Part shown: piece by piece, positions 1 to 5,949 of the stretch
How the letters are laid out: each line of letters opens with the position of its first letter
How positions within the stretch are numbered: the stretch's first letter is position 1
Assembly: GCA_937877295.1 (NCBI GenBank)
Contig: CALFIV010000231.1
Coordinates: 1-11,175 of the forward strand
Length of the DNA: 11,175 bases
Direction: 5' to 3'
Origin: an uncultured Clostridia bacterium
Lineage (GTDB): Bacteria; Bacillota_A; Clostridia; Christensenellales; CAG-138
Translations under genes and position numbers: made by a program
The notes under the pieces: model-generated
Told to the model about the DNA's origin: nothing
Database searches by the model: none
The model's input: the letters and a program-made list of their open reading frames with translations, nothing else

Positions 1-285
1 GCAGGGATCGATCTGCTCGCACGAGGTTGCAAGCTGCGGAACGAGGTTGCCGTCCTTGTCGGTGATGCAGAGATGCTCGAAGATACAGTTGGTGATCGAG
101 AAGGCCTGCATGTTGCCTTCCTGACCGTCCAGCGTCGTCGGGTTCTTGGACAGTGCGATCTTGACCGTGTCCTTATCCACAGCGGGCGTAACCTCAACGG
201 TCTTTGCGCCGGTGCAGGCTGCCGTTCCCACCAGCATGATGAGTGCAAGCAGCCCTACCATGAGTTTCCGTGCCAACGTGTTCAT
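1..285 (-). CDS. ABC transporter family-5 solute-binding lipoprotein, N-terminal part (cut by window edge)
   Basis: The visible 95 residues begin with a lipoprotein signal peptide: a basic start (MNTLARK), a hydrophobic stretch, then a lipobox ending LVGTAAC, so the mature protein should be anchored by its N-terminal Cys on the outer face of the membrane. After a short linker the text reads VKIALSKNPTTLDG and then FEHLCITDKDGNLVPQLATS, which is the start of a family-5 (peptide/nickel/oligosaccharide, SBP_bac_5) binding protein. The ATG at 285 has a clear AGGAGG six or so bases upstream. The gene starts 12 bases after the aldolase gene stops, so it is very likely the fifth member of that cluster; permease and ATPase genes would be expected beyond the left edge. 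Substrate cannot be told from this fragment. Confidence 0.88.
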   Translation of the reverse strand, partial: MNTLARKLMVGLLALIMLVGTAACTGAKTVEVTPAVDKDTVKIALSKNPTTLDGQEGNMQAFSITNCIFEHLCITDKDGNLVPQLATSCEQIDPC

Positions 286-297
286 GTGATTCCCTCC

Positions 298-1071
298 TCA
301 GATTTTTTGTGTCTTTTTTTGAAGATTGTCCGCGAGTGATTTTGCAAGAATCGTTTCGTCTTTGCCGATCACAAAACAATTCACGCCCAGCTGTTTCAAA
401 CTGGCGACACGGTCCGCATTGTCTGCGGCGATCGTTGGGATCTTCCCGTGCTCCAACGTCTTTCGAATGATGTATTCTTCCGCCTCGATCACTTCCGGCG
501 CGTTTTTCTCGCCGGGAACGCCGAGCGCCTGTGAGAGGTCCGCGCGCCCCGTTGCGACCATATCGACGCCGGAAACGCTTAAGATCTCGTCGATCCGTGC
601 AAGTCCCTCTTTGCTCTCGATCTGCACGATCAGATCCATGTGCGTCTTCGCATATTCCATGTATTCCGCACGCGTCATGCCCTCACAGCGCATGCGGCGG
701 GTGCTGCCGTCCATACCGCGGTCGCCCTCCGGAGCAAACTTGCACAATACTGCAGCGTGTTCCGCCTCCTCCCGCGATCCGACGTGGGGGATCATGATCC
801 CCGCCGGTTCAAGATTCAAAAGCGGCGTGATGCCGGACAGATCCGCAACGCGTACCTGACACGGAATGTTTGTGAGCCTTGCCGCCGTCAGGACCGCACG
901 AAGCTCCGACGCATCCATCAGAGAATGCTCACAGTCGAGGCGAATGAAATCGTATCCCGCAAGCTTTGCCAGCTCCGCGACGCTCGGGCACGGGAGCAGC
1001 ATCGAAAGTCCGAAGCTTGTCTTGCCCTGCCGCGCGCGTTCGCCGATGTTTTCAAACAGATCGTTTCTCAT
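298..1071 (-). CDS. HpcH/HpaI-family class II aldolase (4-hydroxy-2-oxo-acid aldolase type)
   Basis: A 257-residue protein matching the HpcH/HpaI aldolase/citrate lyase family over its whole length, which is the usual size. The family cleaves 4-hydroxy-2-oxo acids to pyruvate plus an aldehyde, using a divalent metal. The catalytic set is present at the positions known from HpaI: His49 (in RLDCEHS), Arg74 (CQVRV), metal ligands Glu152 (VQIESKEG) and Asp178 (GRADLS), followed by the usual ALGVPG. I chose the ATG at 1071 rather than the in-frame TTG at 1080: the ATG lies two bases after the upstream gene's TGA (TGAATATG), typical of translational coupling, and no good ribosome binding site supports the TTG. 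The true substrate is unknown; the neighbours suggest a sugar-acid derived oxo-acid. Confidence 0.9.
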   Translation of the reverse strand: MRNDLFENIGERARQGKTSFGLSMLLPCPSVAELAKLAGYDFIRLDCEHSLMDASELRAVLTAARLTNIPCQVRVADLSGITPLLNLEPAGIMIPHVGSREEAEHAAVLCKFAPEGDRGMDGSTRRMRCEGMTRAEYMEYAKTHMDLIVQIESKEGLARIDEILSVSGVDMVATGRADLSQALGVPGEKNAPEVIEAEEYIIRKTLEHGKIPTIAADNADRVASLKQLGVNCFVIGKDETILAKSLADNLQKKTQKI

Positions 1072-1073
1072 AT

Positions 1074-1823
1074 TCAGCAATCCCGAACCGAAAAGGGTTC
1101 ACATGCAAATGTTTTGTTCAGTTCATCTTTGACGGTGACCTGCGGCACGTTCAGCCTGACATATTGGATGAATTGATTGAGATCCTCGCTGCCGGGCGTA
1201 TAGTGCGTCGGGATGACCACCTCCGGACTGACCCACGAGGTCGCCAGCGCCGCTTCGCGCGGAGGCATCTCACACGGAACGGTCGGACGAATGCGGGAAA
1301 TGCCAACTGCCATAACGTTCGGCTTATACAACTCGCGCAGCAGCTTCATGTCGCTGTACAGCTGCGTGTCGCCTGCGTGATAGTACGTGATGCCCGGCTC
1401 GACCTGCACGACGAACCCGAATGCAGGTGCGTAGTAGAGGATCTCCGAACCGTGCTCCATCTTGGAATGGTGCACGGCAAGCACGGTGTGCACCGTTGTC
1501 AGATCGTCGATCCTGCGCTCATCGCCGAAGCAGGTGCCGATCTTGCGCGATTTAGGTAGATCCACGCCTTCCTCTTTTGCGCGGACGGCGACTTCTGAAC
1601 CGCTGTACAGTACCGCGTTGCTGTGTGCAAGGATCTCCGTCGCATCACCGTAATGGTCGTTGGCGTTATGTGTAACAAACACCATGTCGACGTCGTAGAA
1701 AAGCTCCGGATTGACCGTCGCCTGCGGGTTCTTGGTCAGATAGGGATCGAACAGCATCTTGAAGCCGTCGCTGCGTTCCACCAGCACGCACATGCCGCCG
1801 TAATACGTAAACTTGACTGCCAT
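1074..1823 (-). CDS. Metallo-beta-lactamase-fold hydrolase, UPF0173/UlaG-like, with altered metal motif
   Basis: A 249-residue cytoplasmic protein of the MBL-fold metal-dependent hydrolase group that includes UlaG (L-ascorbate-6-phosphate lactonase) and UPF0173 proteins. Landmarks are LFDPYLTKNP near residue 25, the metal motif at 51-57 (THNANDH), YYHAGDT at 147-153 with His149 and Asp152, and IPTHYTP with His207. The canonical HxHxDH motif is HxAxDH here, and the N-terminal GHS-type element reads YYGGMC, so two histidines usual in this group are absent; metal content or chemistry may differ. The start at 1823 has an AAGGAGA ribosome binding site and lies 25 bases after the YhcH gene. Its stop is two bases before the aldolase ATG. 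Opening a lactone or cyclic ester ahead of the aldolase is a reasonable inference, not shown. Confidence 0.85.
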   Translation of the reverse strand: MAVKFTYYGGMCVLVERSDGFKMLFDPYLTKNPQATVNPELFYDVDMVFVTHNANDHYGDATEILAHSNAVLYSGSEVAVRAKEEGVDLPKSRKIGTCFGDERRIDDLTTVHTVLAVHHSKMEHGSEILYYAPAFGFVVQVEPGITYYHAGDTQLYSDMKLLRELYKPNVMAVGISRIRPTVPCEMPPREAALATSWVSPEVVIPTHYTPGSEDLNQFIQYVRLNVPQVTVKDELNKTFACEPFSVRDC

Positions 1824-1848
1824 ATCGTTCTCCTTTTTGATCTATATT

Positions 1849-2325
1849 TTATTCTTTGTCGCTCTGACGGAATTTGAACGAACATTTCTTTGCCCTTGCC
1901 GATGTACCGTTGGCAAGCTTGGACATGTGTGCGTCCTGCGGGAAGATCACGGTGAAGTGTCCCTTCGGGAAGAGGATGCGATCGCCGTCGCCCTTGTGCC
2001 AGACAATCTGATCCTTGCCTTCCGACCTGACGCCGTCACCCATCAGAGAGATGTCGCAGTATCCGCACCGCTCCTCGCCTTCGAGCATATAGTAGAGGAA
2101 TGTGTGCTCGACGTGCGACTCCCATTTCCTTGTCCCCTCGACCGTGTCGAATTCGACGATCTTCATCGAGATGCCTGCCTGCTGCAATTCCTCCGGGAGC
2201 GTCTGCGGACCCGCTTCACAGCCCTTCAAACGCTCTGCGTTCGCTTCGAGGTATTTCAAAATCAAATTGATTTTTGGGCTGCAGCCGCAATAGCACGCTG
2301 CGTTTTTCAGACTGTCAATGATCAT
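1849..2325 (-). CDS. YhcH/YjgK/YiaL (TabA) family protein
   Basis: A 158-residue single-domain protein of the YhcH/YjgK/YiaL beta-sandwich family (DUF386). It opens MIIDSLKNAACY, has the conserved ESHVEHTFLYYMLEGEE segment at 69-85 (Glu69, His71), ends with IFPQDAHM (His133) and a basic KKCSFKF tail, which is the family order. Family members are found in sugar and sialic-acid catabolic operons and some are proposed to act on sugar anomers; the exact role is unsettled. I chose the ATG at 2325: the in-frame GTG at 2337 is unlikely because the GGAGGAG just before the ATG is the ribosome binding site and would be coding if GTG were used. This is the first gene behind the strong promoter at 2377-2405. 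Confidence 0.87.
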   Translation of the reverse strand: MIIDSLKNAACYCGCSPKINLILKYLEANAERLKGCEAGPQTLPEELQQAGISMKIVEFDTVEGTRKWESHVEHTFLYYMLEGEERCGYCDISLMGDGVRSEGKDQIVWHKGDGDRILFPKGHFTVIFPQDAHMSKLANGTSARAKKCSFKFRQSDKE

Positions 2326-2353
2326 TCGCTCCTCCACTTCCTTAAAATGGAAT

Positions 2354-2364
2354 ATTTATTACAT
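2354..2364 (-). promoter_or_regulatory. Candidate RpiR-type operator, cluster promoter
   Basis: Minus strand ATGTAATAAAT, matching 9 of 11 bases with ATGTAATTTAT downstream of the regulator's promoter (3389-3399). Both copies begin 12 bases past the -10 box. A TTACGTAA palindrome lies immediately upstream. Binding by the neighbouring regulator is inference. Confidence 0.45.
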
Positions 2365-2376
2365 CTTACGTAAATA

Positions 2377-2405
2377 ATAATACATTATGTTCACGTTTTT
2401 GTCAA
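2377..2405 (-). promoter_or_regulatory. Near-consensus sigma-70 promoter for the YhcH-MBL-aldolase-SBP cluster
   Basis: Read on the minus strand: TTGACA (2400-2405), a 17-base spacer, then TATTAT (2377-2382). It lies between the regulator's terminator and the YhcH gene, about 50 bases upstream of the ATG. A motif shared with the regulator's own promoter begins 12 bases downstream of the -10 box. Confidence 0.8.
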
Positions 2406-2425
2406 TATCTTTTTCATATAAAACA

Positions 2426-2458
2426 ACGAAAAACCGAAAGGAACTGTCCTTTCGGTTT
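2426..2458 (-). terminator. Intrinsic terminator after the RpiR-family gene
   Basis: A perfect 12-bp stem (arms 2431-2442 and 2447-2458, AAACCGAAAGGA and its complement) with a four-base loop, followed on the minus strand by a run of T (TTTTTCGTTGTTTT). It lies 17 bases after the regulator's stop codon, so the regulator forms its own transcript, separate from the cluster downstream. Confidence 0.85.
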
Positions 2459-2475
2459 CTGATCGGGGCTTTGAG

Positions 2476-3366
2476 TCAGTTTTTGAGGAAGAGCTTCAGC
2501 GATTGCACCGATTCCTCGAGTTTTTTGAGGTTGCTTTCCACCCGCTCACGGTTGGTGTTGACGCACTGCTTCATCAGCACATTGGCGATGAACATAGCGG
2601 AGACCGGCGAATGGAAGAAGTTCGCGGACCGGTTGGCGCAGTAGAACGTGTAGTCGGTGAACGGAATCCACGTGTTCGAGACCGCGTCGATCAGCCCGAT
2701 CACCGTCGCGCCGGTCAGCTTTGCGGCGCGAGTCGCCTCGTATACCGAGCGAAGATAGCGGCTGTTGACGATGTAGATCAGCACATCTTCCTTCCCCATC
2801 CGGTTGACAAGCTCCGGCACATGGTTCGTGTCTGCAAACACATACTGCGTGTTCAGGAACATGCGATCGAGATTATATGCAAAGTACCGTGCCGGCGCCT
2901 CGCTTGTGCGAGCGCCGATGACAAAAATGCTGCGTGCGTTCGACAGCGCATCCGCCGCCTTGTTGACGGTCTCCGTTACGATCGCAGAGCAGGTCTCCTG
3001 GATGTTCTGGATCTCCAATTCCATCAGCGACGTGTAATCCGCAGCCCGGCCTGCGTCTTCCTCGCTGCGCGTGACGATTGAGAACATATGGATCGGGGAC
3101 GACATGACCGTCATGTAATCTTTCAGTGCGCTCTGCATCTCCGCATAGCCGGAGTACCCGAGTGACAGCGCGAGCCGCACGACCGTCGTCGTGCTGACGT
3201 CGACAGCATGCGCTGTGCGGTCCACAGTCGAGAATGCCGCTTCCATCGTGTGGTTCTGGATGTAGTCAGCGACTCTTTGCTGCGATTTTGTCAGTTTGTC
3301 CATGTTCATGCTGATACGCTGCATTACATCGGGCGAGTTGCGGATGACGTCAGATTGTTCCATCAT
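2476..3366 (-). CDS. RpiR/MurR-family transcriptional regulator (HTH plus SIS domain)
   Basis: A 296-residue protein with the two-part RpiR layout. Residues about 23-85 form the HTH_6 domain: KLTKSQQRVADYIQNH, then the recognition part VSTTTVVRLALSLGYSGYAE. Residues about 125-265 form a SIS sugar-phosphate-binding domain with IFVIGARTSEAPARYFAYNL at about 147-166. Such regulators respond to phosphosugars or related metabolites. Two ATG codons stand in tandem (3366 and 3363); 3366 follows a GGAG site at a six-base distance and is preferred. It lies directly upstream of, and is codirectional with, the catabolic cluster, has its own promoter (3412-3440) and terminator, and is likely the local regulator of both promoters. 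Whether it represses or activates is not shown; the operator position favours repression. Confidence 0.9.
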   Translation of the reverse strand: MMEQSDVIRNSPDVMQRISMNMDKLTKSQQRVADYIQNHTMEAAFSTVDRTAHAVDVSTTTVVRLALSLGYSGYAEMQSALKDYMTVMSSPIHMFSIVTRSEEDAGRAADYTSLMELEIQNIQETCSAIVTETVNKAADALSNARSIFVIGARTSEAPARYFAYNLDRMFLNTQYVFADTNHVPELVNRMGKEDVLIYIVNSRYLRSVYEATRAAKLTGATVIGLIDAVSNTWIPFTDYTFYCANRSANFFHSPVSAMFIANVLMKQCVNTNRERVESNLKKLEESVQSLKLFLKN

Positions 3367-3382
3367 TAAATGCTCCTATTGT

Positions 3383-3398
3383 TGTAAAATAAATTACA
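3383..3398 (-). promoter_or_regulatory. Candidate RpiR operator, regulator promoter
   Basis: A 16-base inverted repeat, TGTAA-N6-TTACA, placed between the -10 box and the ribosome binding site of the RpiR-family gene. It overlaps the ATGTAATTTAT word that recurs at the same distance from the downstream cluster's -10 box. This suggests autoregulation; binding is not shown. Confidence 0.5.
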
Positions 3399-3411
3399 TT
3401 TTCCAGAATAT

Positions 3412-3440
3412 TTATAACGTCTTTGATTGTGATTTGTCAA
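3412..3440 (-). promoter_or_regulatory. Sigma-70 promoter of the RpiR-family gene
   Basis: Minus strand TTGACA (3435-3440), 17-base spacer, TTATAA (3412-3417); an 18-base spacing to TATAAA (3411-3416) is equally readable. It lies about 46 bases upstream of the regulator's ATG. Confidence 0.75.
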
Positions 3441-3562
3441 GTGATTTTCATTATTCCGATTAAATATATTTCTTGTTTCGAGTTTCCTGTAAACGCCTTA
3501 TTTTTTCGTGCGATTGTACCTTTACAAATTGGCTGCAAAGAATATGGCCGTTCGCTGCTAAA

Positions 3563-3584
3563 TCCGTTATGCCTACTCGTACCA
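3563..3584. repeat. 22-bp direct repeat, copy 1
   Basis: TCCGTTAT-N6-TCGTACCA with the six central bases GCCTAC. The second copy at 3767-3788 keeps both 8-base arms and differs in the core. The starts are 204 bases apart. Confidence 0.6.
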
Positions 3585-3624
3585 TGTCGCCGCGGACTTC
3601 GTTAAGTTCGCGGCGACATTTTTA
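3584..3624 (+). terminator. Strong hairpin with plus-strand T-run
   Basis: Arms ATGTCGCCGCG (3584-3594) and its exact complement (3609-3619), extended inward by GACTT/AAGTT with one G-T pair to a CGTT loop, then TTTTTATT. It has the form of a plus-strand intrinsic terminator, though no plus-strand gene is recognisable upstream. Confidence 0.55.
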
Positions 3625-3766
3625 TTGTTCATCCCGTTCAGACAAGATGTCACCGTTCGCGCTCTCCGTCGCGACTTCTTTTCGCAAACGATCTCGCTTG
3701 CTGTGGCTGCTCACTGTAAACGCATTCGCGAAGCCTCGGCAGCGCTACCAATCGTTTGCGGATTAG

Positions 3767-3788
3767 TCCGTTATCGACATTCGTACCA
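3767..3788. repeat. 22-bp direct repeat, copy 2
   Basis: TCCGTTAT-N6-TCGTACCA with the core CGACAT; second copy of the element at 3563-3584. Confidence 0.6.
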
Positions 3789-3856
3789 AATCTGTACGCA
3801 CACTATGATACAAATAGTCAGCGTACTATTTATTATTCTGGTCGAAAATGCTTATA

Positions 3857-3945
3857 ACAAGATAGTGGGCGCTTAAAGCGTGCTCGGCTGTTTGCCATTC
3901 TTAATATTGAGCAGAAAAGCGCCGAAAAGAGTGGAACTATCTTGT
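3857..3945. repeat. Nested inverted repeat
   Basis: Outer arms ACAAGATAGT (3857-3866) and ACTATCTTGT (3936-3945) are perfect complements; inside them GGCGCTT (3868-3874) pairs with AAGCGCC (3917-3923). The roughly 89-base unit could fold as a long two-tier stem, as in a miniature mobile element or a structured RNA. No function can be assigned. Confidence 0.5.
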
Positions 3946-4020
3946 AAACCGATTCATTTTACATGGAACAATAAAAGAATTGAACAACAGACAGGTACAC
4001 CGGTTTCTTTGCAAAAGTTA

Positions 4021-4050
4021 TTGAAAAATAGTGTGATTACGTGCTACACT
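4021..4050 (+). promoter_or_regulatory. Likely promoter of the toxin-cassette region
   Basis: TTGAAA (4021-4026), 18-base spacer, TACACT (4045-4050). A 6-bp inverted repeat TACACA/TGTGTA (4053-4058, 4073-4078) lies just downstream where an operator could be. A GGAGG at 4079-4083 and an ATG at 4095 follow. Confidence 0.5.
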
Positions 4051-4094
4051 AATACACAGAAACACTGATAAATGTGTATGGAGGTTTGCAAGCT

Positions 4095-4219
4095 ATGGAC
4101 AAACGATTGCTCGTAAACGTTACGATTACGATGACAAAAGCAGCGCGGCGAAAAGAGCTGCTATAAAGCCCAAAAGCGCGATCAAAAATCCGTCAAGCGG
4201 TATCAAGAAGCCGGAAAAC
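4095..4219 (+). pseudogene. Frameshifted N-terminal remnant leading into the first toxin-like domain
   Basis: An ATG at 4095 lies about ten bases after GGAGG and reads MDKR before going to a stop at 4158-4160 in its own frame. If one base is restored after codon four (about 4106), the reading continues without a stop as IARKRYDYDDKSSAAKR and a Lys/Pro/Ser-rich linker straight into the toxin-like domain at 4220. The simplest reading is a one-base loss that disconnected the ribosome binding site and start from a basic linker plus toxin domain. In the toxin frame itself the region is open back to about 4037 but has no standard start before the GTG at 4220. Confidence 0.45.
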
Positions 4220-4525
4220 GTGATCAAAAACGCTCTTGGTGTAGACGTCAAAATCGTAAAGAAAACGCTTGAACAATCCACTCCGAACAGTATCACACAG
4301 ATCGTAGCAAGGAAAGGCGGTATAACGAGGAATTACTACGACAAAGAAGGTAAACTCGTCAAGCAAATTTCAAACAACGATCACGGACACAAAGCGGAGC
4401 GCGGGTTTGGTAAACATGGTGAACACGCGCACGACGTTACATTCAAGCCGGACGGAAAGATGGCGCGCAGCAAAGCAAGAGAACTGACAGCGTACGAACG
4501 CGCCGAAAACGAGGACATTCTATGA
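4220..4525 (+). CDS. Detached phage head-protein-type toxin domain, cassette 1
   Basis: A 101-residue frame with a GTG start and no visible ribosome binding site; the reading frame is open further upstream, so the protein may be a cut-off C-terminus. The core reads GGITRNYYDKEGKLVKQIS at 33-51, then NDHGH at 53-57 and GKHGEHAHD at 64-72. Conserved His/Asp/Glu clusters of this kind occur in small C-terminal toxin-like domains attached to Clostridia phage minor head (SPP1 gp7-like) proteins; this assignment rests on my recognition of the pattern and was not searched. The His-rich motifs could be catalytic or metal-binding. The stop overlaps the next gene's start by four bases (ATGA), the toxin/immunity layout. 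Activity is inference. Confidence 0.6.
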   Translation: MIKNALGVDVKIVKKTLEQSTPNSITQIVARKGGITRNYYDKEGKLVKQISNNDHGHKAERGFGKHGEHAHDVTFKPDGKMARSKARELTAYERAENEDIL

Positions 4526-4764
4526 GTATAGAAGATATTAAAAAAACCATAGAGGACGGGCTTTCCCTGTTTGAATTTCGCTATAACGGAAAGGACGGAA
4601 ATGTCGACCATTGCTATGAGGACGGCGAGGGCGATTCGTATTTACTATGGTTTGACGGCGAGGAGAAAACGGTTTTCACGATAGACGACGCAATAAACGA
4701 TCCGTTTTTCGACGGGAAATCACTTGCAAGTATAGCAAACGACATAACAGATATATCCTACTGA
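4522..4764 (+). CDS. Small acidic partner protein, candidate immunity protein of cassette 1
   Basis: An 80-residue strongly acidic protein (FEFRYNGKDGNVDHCYEDGE, later LLWFDGEEKTVFTIDDAIND) with no signal peptide or membrane segment, so cytoplasmic. Its ATG overlaps the TGA of the toxin-like gene (ATGA), meaning the two would be translated together. An acidic small protein directly behind a basic toxin domain is the usual form of an immunity partner, but no family function is known to me. After its stop the same reading frame continues without further stops into the next toxin-like domain (4786), which suggests that the next domain was once joined to a longer upstream protein and has been transplanted here. 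Confidence 0.6.
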   Translation: MSIEDIKKTIEDGLSLFEFRYNGKDGNVDHCYEDGEGDSYLLWFDGEEKTVFTIDDAINDPFFDGKSLASIANDITDISY

Positions 4765-4785
4765 TATTATGCGGAAACCGCCGGA

Positions 4786-5067
4786 ATGATCCGGAAAGAA
4801 CTTGTCGGGATCACGACTGCAAACGGAGCCAAAATAAAGGGTTTCAAGACACACCTTGTAGACCGCATTATAGGCCAGGTTGCGGAAGATAAAAAAGGGA
4901 TGCGAAAAGGCGTCCCGCTCGAAGACGTGAAAGATGCACTCTTGCACGGAACCGTCGGTAAGATAAGCACACGGAACGGCAAAACGAGCGTCAAAATAAT
5001 AGGTTCGCGGTGCGAGGTCGTGTTCAACATGACAACCGGAAACCTTATACAAACAAACCCGAGGTGA
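4786..5067 (+). CDS. Detached phage-type toxin domain, cassette 2 (possibly BECR-fold RNase)
   Basis: A 93-residue basic protein. It reads MIRKELVGITTANG, then GFKTHLVDRIIGQV and a C-terminal part with TSVKIIGSRCEVVFN and TTGNLIQTNPR. The length, the His in the middle and the beta-strand-rich C-terminus ending in an N-x-x-T-G turn resemble the BECR-fold nuclease domains (barnase/EndoU/colicin E5-D/RelE-like) described at the C-termini of phage minor head and polyvalent proteins; this is recognition by eye and tentative. The ATG lacks a good ribosome binding site, and the frame is open for seven codons upstream to the stop of the previous gene, so it looks like a C-terminal fragment without its carrier protein. 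The next gene starts four bases later. Confidence 0.6.
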   Translation: MIRKELVGITTANGAKIKGFKTHLVDRIIGQVAEDKKGMRKGVPLEDVKDALLHGTVGKISTRNGKTSVKIIGSRCEVVFNMTTGNLIQTNPR

Positions 5068-5071
5068 CCCA

Positions 5072-5290
5072 ATGCTGAAAATCACCGAAAATGAAAGACA
5101 ATATTTGCGCGAACGCATAGAGAACGCCGACGCCCTTACAGCAGCCGGTTCTCTTGGCGATCTATTGAGCGCGCTTTCGGATTGGATGATGGACAACGGA
5201 TTCGACGACGCCGACGAAATCACCGATACCGGCAGAGAAGCCGAGCGCGTCTATGACGCGATATTCTACCGAAACAAGACCACCGAATAA
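5072..5290 (+). CDS. Small acidic protein, candidate immunity partner of cassette 2
   Basis: A 72-residue, mostly helical, acidic protein (ITENERQYLRERIENADAL, then LSALSDWMMDNGFDDADE). It begins four bases after the stop of the cassette-2 toxin-like gene; the GAGGTGA that contains that stop also serves as ribosome binding site. Small proteins of this look occur beside phage minor head genes in Clostridia in my recollection; no biochemical role is known to me. Its end runs into GAATAAAAGCACCTGGCAA, the first half of a terminator whose complete form follows cassette 3. Confidence 0.6.
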   Translation: MLKITENERQYLRERIENADALTAAGSLGDLLSALSDWMMDNGFDDADEITDTGREAERVYDAIFYRNKTTE

Positions 5291-5303
5291 AAGCACCTGG
5301 CAA
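5285..5303 (+). repeat. Half-terminator, 19-base copy 1
   Basis: GAATAAAAGCACCTGGCAA is identical to 7387-7405, where it forms the left arm and loop of an intact terminator. Here the right arm is missing and is replaced by CGGGTTCGGTGAGG, marking a likely recombination breakpoint. Confidence 0.7.
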
Positions 5304-5322
5304 CGGGTTCGGTGAGGAAGCT

Positions 5323-5949
5323 ATGGAAATCACAAGGATTGACGGGTATTCGGATGATCGGTTTTCACAAACCGTGCTGTACCAGCATGGCGCATATCTG
5401 ATTGCGGGCGAACCGTATGAAGTGGAAATCACGGGACGGGATTGCGCGGTGATTCGCGGAGCTGATCCGCGGCTCTATCGAGCGCTGGCGGAGGAATTTC
5501 GCTTTCACGCGCCGCAGATTGTCCGCTTTCTGACGGAATGCGGGGAAACCGCTGCGCAGTATCCCGCGGCGGAGCTGTTGGACGTGGAACTCGAACGGAT
5601 ACAGCCGTCCCAATTCTATATCGATGAAGAGAAGCTGCACGCGGTTCGCACCTTTGTTCGCACAGCGGAGGACGTCGTGATTCAGGTCGTCCCATGGGAG
5701 GACCGGTTCATCTCTCTGGACGGGCATACACGGCTGTATTGCGCGGCGCAGAACGGGTTTTCTGCAGTCAAGGCGATTGTGAGCGAAACGGACGACTGGG
5801 TCTGGCCGTTTGTGCGAGAAGCGCGACGCAGAGGAATTGATCAGCCGCGCGATCTCATCCTGCTGCCGCATGAGCAGTATACGGTGCAATGGGATCGGTA
5901 TTGCGATTCGGTCTTTGCAGGGCAGAGCGCACAGGGAGAACCGACATGA
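5323..5949 (+). CDS. ParB/sulfiredoxin-like domain protein of unknown role
   Basis: A 208-residue cytoplasmic protein. The C-terminal half carries a ParB/Srx-like signature: IQPSQFYIDEEKL at 93-105, IQVVPWEDRFISLDGHTRLY at 120-139 (the DGHTRL element corresponds to the box where ParB proteins have GERR) and AAQNGFSAVKAIV. The N-terminal half (GEPYEVEITGRDCAVIRG, LAEEFRFHAPQIVRFL) is conserved-looking but I cannot assign a domain; similar proteins are sometimes labelled acetyltransferases. The ATG follows GGTGAGGAAG. The stop overlaps the next gene by four bases, so the two are cotranslated. Its base and codon use resembles the flanking host genes, not the phage-like cassettes. Function unknown. 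Confidence 0.7.
   Translation: MEITRIDGYSDDRFSQTVLYQHGAYLIAGEPYEVEITGRDCAVIRGADPRLYRALAEEFRFHAPQIVRFLTECGETAAQYPAAELLDVELERIQPSQFYIDEEKLHAVRTFVRTAEDVVIQVVPWEDRFISLDGHTRLYCAAQNGFSAVKAIVSETDDWVWPFVREARRRGIDQPRDLILLPHEQYTVQWDRYCDSVFAGQSAQGEPT

Larger units (their letters stand above)
3441..4020. other. AT-rich structured intergenic stretch, probably mobile-element residue
   Basis: About 580 bases with no convincing gene; the open frames here are short and look accidental. Contents seen: a 22-bp direct repeat (3563-3584 and 3767-3788), a strong hairpin (3584-3619) with a T-run on the plus strand, an inverted repeat CGCAAACGAT (3683-3692 with 3751-3760), a 7-bp hairpin (3812-3831) and a nested inverted repeat (3857-3945). 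On the minus strand a short frame ends DGD-free as ...SANGDILSERDEQ at about 3627, just before the hairpin, and could be the tail of a decayed gene. The dense symmetry and the position next to phage debris suggest remnants of a mobile element or a structured RNA. Confidence 0.5.

Noticed and set aside
326..1176. Long plus-strand reading frames over the aldolase and hydrolase genes
   Set aside because: They are antisense to two genes with clear family motifs and catalytic residues; composition is Arg/Ser-rich noise.
3560..3620. Possible tRNA or attachment site near the hairpin
   Set aside because: No cloverleaf with anticodon arm, T-loop GTTCGA or CCA end fits, and no integrase gene is present in the window.
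3423..4068. Several short plus-strand frames upstream of the cassettes
   Set aside because: They lack ribosome binding sites and run across hairpins and repeats; no protein-like conservation is visible. Treated as non-coding residue.
4720..5223. Minus-strand frame of 167 residues over cassette 2
   Set aside because: Antisense to two small genes that show tight spacing and a consistent codon pattern; low-complexity Ser/Arg text.
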